Source: an uncultured Lachnospiraceae bacterium
Lineage (GTDB): Bacteria > Bacillota > Clostridia > Lachnospirales > Lachnospiraceae
Assembly: GCA_947175845.1 (NCBI GenBank)
Contig: CAMWOK010000095.1
Location: 1-9,585, forward strand
DNA: 9,585 bases
Direction: 5' to 3'
A program made the position numbers and the translations under genes. Shown in pieces: positions 6,686-9,585 of the stretch. Under the pieces are notes generated by a model. It worked only from the letters and a program-made list of their open reading frames with translations. It was not told the DNA's origin and did no database searches. Each line of letters begins with the position of its first letter. Positions within the stretch are counted from its first letter, which is position 1.

Positions 6686-7024
6686 GTGGAAGAAAACAGT
6701 GGGCGCATTGTCCTTTGCGGGGCAAATGCCTATGAACAGAAATATTATTTTAATGAAAAGTTTAACAGGATCCCTGAATCCATCAAGGAAGAACTGCATA
6801 TTATATGTGTGTTGTTCACGGAGGAGGCGGGCGGCGTGTTCACGATTGTGTTCGAGGAGGACGGGAGCGTGAGTCTCGAGACCGACGCCGACGAGGAGGA
6901 TATATTGTACGACGAGATCAGCAGCGGACTTCTGGTGCGCGAGATTCGGATGCAGCGGCAGGAACTGTTGGAGTCGCTGAGCCTGTTTTACAGGGTGTTT
7001 GTGCTGCAGGAGCAGATCCTTTAA
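6686..7024 (+). CDS. Small acidic protein of unknown function (resembles a Lachnospiraceae DUF6145-like family)
   Basis: The frame encodes 112 residues from a GTG start, preceded by GGAGGTG (6675-6681) at suitable spacing; an in-frame ATG at 6662 lies upstream of this site and lacks its own. The protein is acidic and soluble, with no signal peptide or membrane segment. It opens with GRIVLCGANAYEQKYYFN (about 6-23), continues with PESIKEELHIICVLFTEEAGGVF (about 28-50) and a very acidic stretch (EEDGSVSLETDADEEDILYDE, about 54-74), and ends in a helical LLESLSLFYRVFVLQEQ segment. From memory this pattern fits small proteins annotated DUF6145 in Lachnospiraceae, often beside birA and coaX; I could not search to confirm it. 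No catalytic motif is recognisable and I assign no function. Its place between birA and coaX suggests co-expression only. Confidence 0.8.
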   Translation: MEENSGRIVLCGANAYEQKYYFNEKFNRIPESIKEELHIICVLFTEEAGGVFTIVFEEDGSVSLETDADEEDILYDEISSGLLVREIRMQRQELLESLSLFYRVFVLQEQIL

Positions 7025-7141
7025 GGGGGCTGAAAATGCAGACCTGCACAGTCGGGACTGCCCGTCGGAAGGGATACAGATGGACCTGCGGCGGCGGACT
7101 GCACAGCCGGATTTTGCAGGAAGAGGAGAGGAAGCAAGAGC

Positions 7142-7912
7142 ATGGTTTTAGTGGTGGATGTTGGAAACACAAATATTACATTTGGCGCATATGACAGAAA
7201 AAATCTGGTCACGACGTTTCGCCTGATGGCGAAGACACAGCGGACTTCCGACGAATACGGCGTGCTGATCACAGAGCTTTTGTCCAAAAACGATATCAAT
7301 GCGGGAGAGATAGAGGGCGCCATCATCGCGAGTGTTGTGCCGAACGTGATGCACGCGCTCACCGGCGGCATCAGGCGCTATGTGACGCAGAGGCTGATGA
7401 CTGTGGGCGCCGGCATAAAGACCGGCATCAAAATTGTCACAGAAAATCCTAAAGAAATCGGTCCGGATAGAATTGTGGACGCGGTGGCTGCATATGAATT
7501 ATATGGAGGCCCGGTGCTTGTCCTGGACTTCGGCACGGCTACGACCTATGACCTTGTCAATGAAAACGGGTGCTTTTGCGCAGGCATCACCGCGCCGGGC
7601 ATCCGCATTTCGGCGAAGGCGCTGTGGGAGGACGCGGCGAAGCTCCCGGAGATAGAGATCAAAAAGCCCGCGTCGATTCTGGCGCAGGAGACGATCTCGA
7701 GTATGCAGGCAGGGCTTGTGTATGGGCAGATTGGCCAGACCGAGTACATTGTGAACCGCGTGCGCAAGGAGACGGGCTATGACAGCCTCAAGGTCGTGGC
7801 GACGGGGGGACTTGGGCGCATTATCGCGGAGGAGACGGACGTGATACAGGAGTACAACAGTGCGCTCACGCTGGAGGGACTTAGGATCATCTATGAAAAA
7901 AACAACAGATAG
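7142..7912 (+). CDS. coaX: Type III pantothenate kinase
   Basis: CoaX phosphorylates pantothenate, the first step of coenzyme A synthesis, and unlike CoaA is not feedback-inhibited by CoA and needs a monovalent cation such as K+. The 256-residue product shows the ASKHA-fold motifs in order: DVGNTNITFG (6-15), the phosphate-1 loop; GPDRIVDAVAAYELYGG (107-123) with the catalytic aspartate D109; LDFGTATTYD (128-137); AGITAPGI (147-154); and TGGLGR (221-226). It ends with the conserved LTLEGLRIIYEKN. The ATG at 7142 begins the first beta strand directly; the purine-rich AGGAGAGG (7124-7131) upstream is the likely ribosome binding site, spaced a little far. The gene lies 117 bases after the small unknown protein, and its last 20 bases overlap the start of dusB, which implies translational coupling. 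Confidence 0.95.
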   Translation: MVLVVDVGNTNITFGAYDRKNLVTTFRLMAKTQRTSDEYGVLITELLSKNDINAGEIEGAIIASVVPNVMHALTGGIRRYVTQRLMTVGAGIKTGIKIVTENPKEIGPDRIVDAVAAYELYGGPVLVLDFGTATTYDLVNENGCFCAGITAPGIRISAKALWEDAAKLPEIEIKKPASILAQETISSMQAGLVYGQIGQTEYIVNRVRKETGYDSLKVVATGGLGRIIAEETDVIQEYNSALTLEGLRIIYEKNNR

Positions 7913-8945
7913 CAAGGTGGGCAGACAGCTTAAAATCGGAACTGTTGTTCTGAAAAACAATATTGTGCTCGCTCCAATGGCAGGGGTTACCGACCTGCCA
8001 TTTCGACTGATTTGCAGGGAGCAGGGCGCGGGGCTTCTGTGCATGGAGATGGTGAGTGCAAAGGCGGTGCACTTCAACAACAAAAACACCGAGGCGCTGA
8101 TGGAGATCCACCCGGATGAGGTGCCGGTCTCTCTGCAGCTGTTTGGCTCGGAGCCGGACATCATGGCTGAGACTGCGGCGCGCATCGAGGAGCGTCCGTT
8201 TGCCATCTTGGACATCAACATGGGCTGTCCGGTGCCCAAAGTTGTCAACAACCATGAGGGAAGCGCGCTCATGCAGGATCCGAAGCTTGCGGGGGAAATC
8301 ATACGGGCGGTGTCCCGCGCAGTCAGAAAGCCAGTGACCGTCAAGATCCGCAAAGGGTTTGACGACGCGCACGTCAACGCCGTGGAGCTTGCCAAAATCG
8401 CGGAGCAGAACGGTGCGGCTGCGATCGCGGTGCACGGCAGAACCAGGGAGCAGTACTACTCCGGGAAAGCGGACTGGGACATTATCCGGCAGGTCAAACA
8501 GGCGGTGCGGATTCCGGTCATCGGCAACGGGGATGTGACGGACGCTGCGTCGGCGGCGCAGATGCTTGCCCAGACGGGGTGCGACGGTGTCATGATCGGC
8601 AGGGCTGCCCGCGGGAATCCCTGGATATTTGGCGCAGTCAACACCTATCTTGACACGGGCATCCTCCCGGAACGCCCTACAAAGGAGGAGGTCTGTGCGA
8701 CGATATTAAAGCACGCAAAGCTGCAGCTGGAATACAAAGGGGAGTATATCGCCGTGCGCGAGATGCGAAAGCATGTGGCGTGGTACACCGCGGGATATCC
8801 GAACTCCGCAAAGCTGCGCCGGATGGTCAATGAGATAGACTCTTACGGGGCGCTTGTGGAAGGGATTCATGGACTTTGCAGCGCAGTGCAAAGTCCTGTT
8901 GTGAACTGTTACCAGAAACTTTCTGAATCCCTGGTAAAATCTTGA
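7893..8945 (+). CDS. dusB: tRNA-dihydrouridine synthase, DusB type
   Basis: This FMN enzyme reduces specific uridines in the tRNA D-loop to dihydrouridine using NADPH. The 350-residue product is a TIM barrel (about 15-255) plus a helical tRNA-binding domain (about 260-345). Visible motifs are LAPMAGVTDLPFR (26-38), SLQLFGS (80-86), INMGCPVPKVV (108-118) with the catalytic cysteine C112, TVKIRKGFDD (149-158) with FMN-binding K151, VHGRTREQYYSG (180-191), PVIGNGDV (208-215) and GRAARGNPWIF (236-246). The ATG lies 20 bases inside coaX, with AGGA (7883-7886) six bases upstream; a GTG at 7917 is a weaker alternative. The stop codon TGA (8943-8945) is part of the TTGACA box of the next promoter. 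Two inverted repeats lie in the last 25 codons. DusB is the usual annotation for this length and motif set, but the subtype is by resemblance. Confidence 0.93.
   Translation: MKKTTDSKVGRQLKIGTVVLKNNIVLAPMAGVTDLPFRLICREQGAGLLCMEMVSAKAVHFNNKNTEALMEIHPDEVPVSLQLFGSEPDIMAETAARIEERPFAILDINMGCPVPKVVNNHEGSALMQDPKLAGEIIRAVSRAVRKPVTVKIRKGFDDAHVNAVELAKIAEQNGAAAIAVHGRTREQYYSGKADWDIIRQVKQAVRIPVIGNGDVTDAASAAQMLAQTGCDGVMIGRAARGNPWIFGAVNTYLDTGILPERPTKEEVCATILKHAKLQLEYKGEYIAVREMRKHVAWYTAGYPNSAKLRRMVNEIDSYGALVEGIHGLCSAVQSPVVNCYQKLSESLVKS
8871..8896. repeat. Perfect 10-bp inverted repeat within the 3' end of dusB
   Basis: GGACTTTGCA (8871-8880) and TGCAAAGTCC (8887-8896) are perfect reverse complements separated by GCGCAG. 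The repeat lies in the codons for residues about 327-335 of DusB, 46 bases upstream of the greA -35 box. No T-tract follows. It could be an RNA hairpin or a protein site for the greA promoter. Confidence 0.7.
8909..8937. repeat. Second inverted repeat at the dusB 3' end
   Basis: TTACCAG (8909-8915) and CTGGTAA (8931-8937) pair perfectly around 15 bases, which themselves contain a small AGAA/TTCT arm. The right arm ends five bases before the greA -35 box. Confidence 0.5.
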
Positions 8946-8970
8946 CACGACAGTTAAAAAAGGCTATAAT
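8942..8970 (+). promoter_or_regulatory. Fully consensus sigma-A promoter of greA
   Basis: TTGACA (8942-8947) and TATAAT (8965-8970) are both 6/6 matches with the optimal 17-base spacer. The dusB stop codon TGA is bases 2-4 of the -35 hexamer. Transcription should start near 8977, giving a greA leader of about 120 bases. Such a promoter predicts strong, largely constitutive expression. Confidence 0.9.
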
Positions 8971-9010
8971 AGGCTAGTTTAAACAGGGAAAATGCAGAAA
9001 ATCAAGTATT

Positions 9011-9029
9011 TGCGGCAGGCACAGCCGCA
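9011..9029 (+). other. Stem-loop in the greA leader
   Basis: TGCGGC (9011-9016) pairs with GCCGCA (9024-9029) around the loop AGGCACA. The stem is GC-rich but short and followed by TTCTGAATG rather than a T-tract, so it is not an obvious terminator. It lies inside the first of two small ORFs in the leader. Confidence 0.5.
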
Positions 9030-9097
9030 TTCTGAATGAGAAAAACAGGAAAGAATTATTCTGAAATTAATAGGAGCGGTGAAAGGGAGAAAGTTCA

Positions 9098-9585
9098 ATG
9101 GAAGCAAAGAAGAATTTACTGACACGTGAGGGACTGAAGAAATATGAGGATGAGCTGCACGAGCTCAAAGTTGTCAAGCGCAAGGAGGTCGCGCAGAAGA
9201 TCAAGGAGGCGCGGGAGCAGGGAGACCTCTCTGAGAACGCGGAGTACGATGCGGCAAAGGACGAGCAGCGCGATATCGAGGCGCGTATCGAGGAACTTGA
9301 GAAAATTCTCAAAAACGTGGAAGTCGGCGACATGGACGAGGACGGAAATGACCTTGACAGGGTGAGCTTTGGCCTTGCAGTCAAAGTGAAGGACAACGAG
9401 TTTGACGACGAGATGGAATTTAAGATCGTGGGCGCGACGGAGGCCAACAGTCTCAAGGGCAGGATCTCCAACGAGTCGCCGCTCGGAAAGGCGCTTATCG
9501 GGGCAAAGATAGGCGATGTTGTCACCGTGGAGGCGCCGGCAGGCGTGATTGAGTACACAATATTGGATATTTACAAGCCAGAGTA
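9098..9585 (+). CDS. greA: Transcription elongation factor GreA (stop codon cut by window edge)
   Basis: GreA enters the secondary channel of RNA polymerase and stimulates cleavage of backtracked transcripts, rescuing stalled elongation. The 162 visible residues cover the whole protein. The N-terminal coiled coil (about 8-75) carries the signature REQGDLSENAEYDAAK (39-54), whose tip residues D43 and E46 position the catalytic Mg2+. The C-terminal FKBP-like domain (about 85-162) ends with SPLGKALIGAKIGDVVTVEAPAG (127-149) and YTILDIYKPE. The last two bases, TA, would complete a stop codon if followed by A or G, which fits the family length of about 158-162 residues. The ATG at 9098 has GGGAG (9085-9089) upstream. 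It has its own consensus promoter and leader, apart from the dusB unit. In related bacteria lysS often follows; this lies outside the window. Confidence 0.95.
   Translation, partial: MEAKKNLLTREGLKKYEDELHELKVVKRKEVAQKIKEAREQGDLSENAEYDAAKDEQRDIEARIEELEKILKNVEVGDMDEDGNDLDRVSFGLAVKVKDNEFDDEMEFKIVGATEANSLKGRISNESPLGKALIGAKIGDVVTVEAPAGVIEYTILDIYKPE

Noticed and set aside
7036..7194. 52-codon ORF beginning MQTCTVGTAR before coaX
   Set aside because: A GGGGG-like site precedes it, but it overlaps the coaX start by 53 bases in another frame and has no recognisable protein pattern.
1..9585. Defence system, prophage, transposon, CRISPR or secondary metabolite cluster
   Set aside because: Every long frame is a recognisable housekeeping gene except one small protein; there are no integrase, transposase, terminal repeats or spacer arrays.

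Overview
The window is ordinary chromosomal DNA from a low-redundancy housekeeping region of a Gram-positive anaerobe, most likely a member of the Lachnospiraceae (Clostridia). This is inference from several things: strong AGGAGG-type ribosome binding sites, fairly GC-rich genes separated by AT-rich promoters with TTGACA/TATAAT-like boxes, a KtrAB-type potassium system, a type III pantothenate kinase, an SH3/SleB-like wall hydrolase, and a small protein that looks like a Lachnospiraceae-restricted family. All genes are on the + strand. I see no mobile element, CRISPR array, tRNA or rRNA.

Region 1 (1-2897) holds four closely spaced genes: the 3' end of a KtrB/TrkH potassium channel subunit, its KtrA/TrkA regulatory subunit, a TrmH/SpoU-type rRNA 2'-O-methyltransferase, and proC (pyrroline-5-carboxylate reductase). 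Gaps of 34-43 bases and no visible terminator suggest one transcript. Region 2 (2898-4450) is a stand-alone unit: a near-consensus promoter whose -35 box lies in a 25-base dyad, a leader of about 120 bases, an exported protein with two SH3 domains and a SleB-like hydrolase domain, and an intrinsic terminator. Region 3 (4450-8945) starts with a promoter just after that terminator. It runs through argF (ornithine carbamoyltransferase), birA (biotin ligase/repressor), a small uncharacterised protein, coaX and dusB. The last two overlap by 20 bases. Region 4 (8942-9585) begins with a fully consensus promoter whose -35 box contains the dusB stop codon, followed by a leader of about 120 bases and greA, which runs to the window edge.

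The genes cover potassium homeostasis, RNA modification, proline and arginine synthesis, cofactor metabolism (biotin, CoA), wall turnover and transcription elongation. They do not form one pathway. I found no convincing new multi-gene system. The points most worth a second look are at the nucleotide level: an exact 46-bp tandem duplication across the birA stop codon, the operator-like dyad on the wall hydrolase promoter, perfect inverted repeats at the 3' end of dusB just before the greA promoter, and the greA leader with two small overlapping ORFs.
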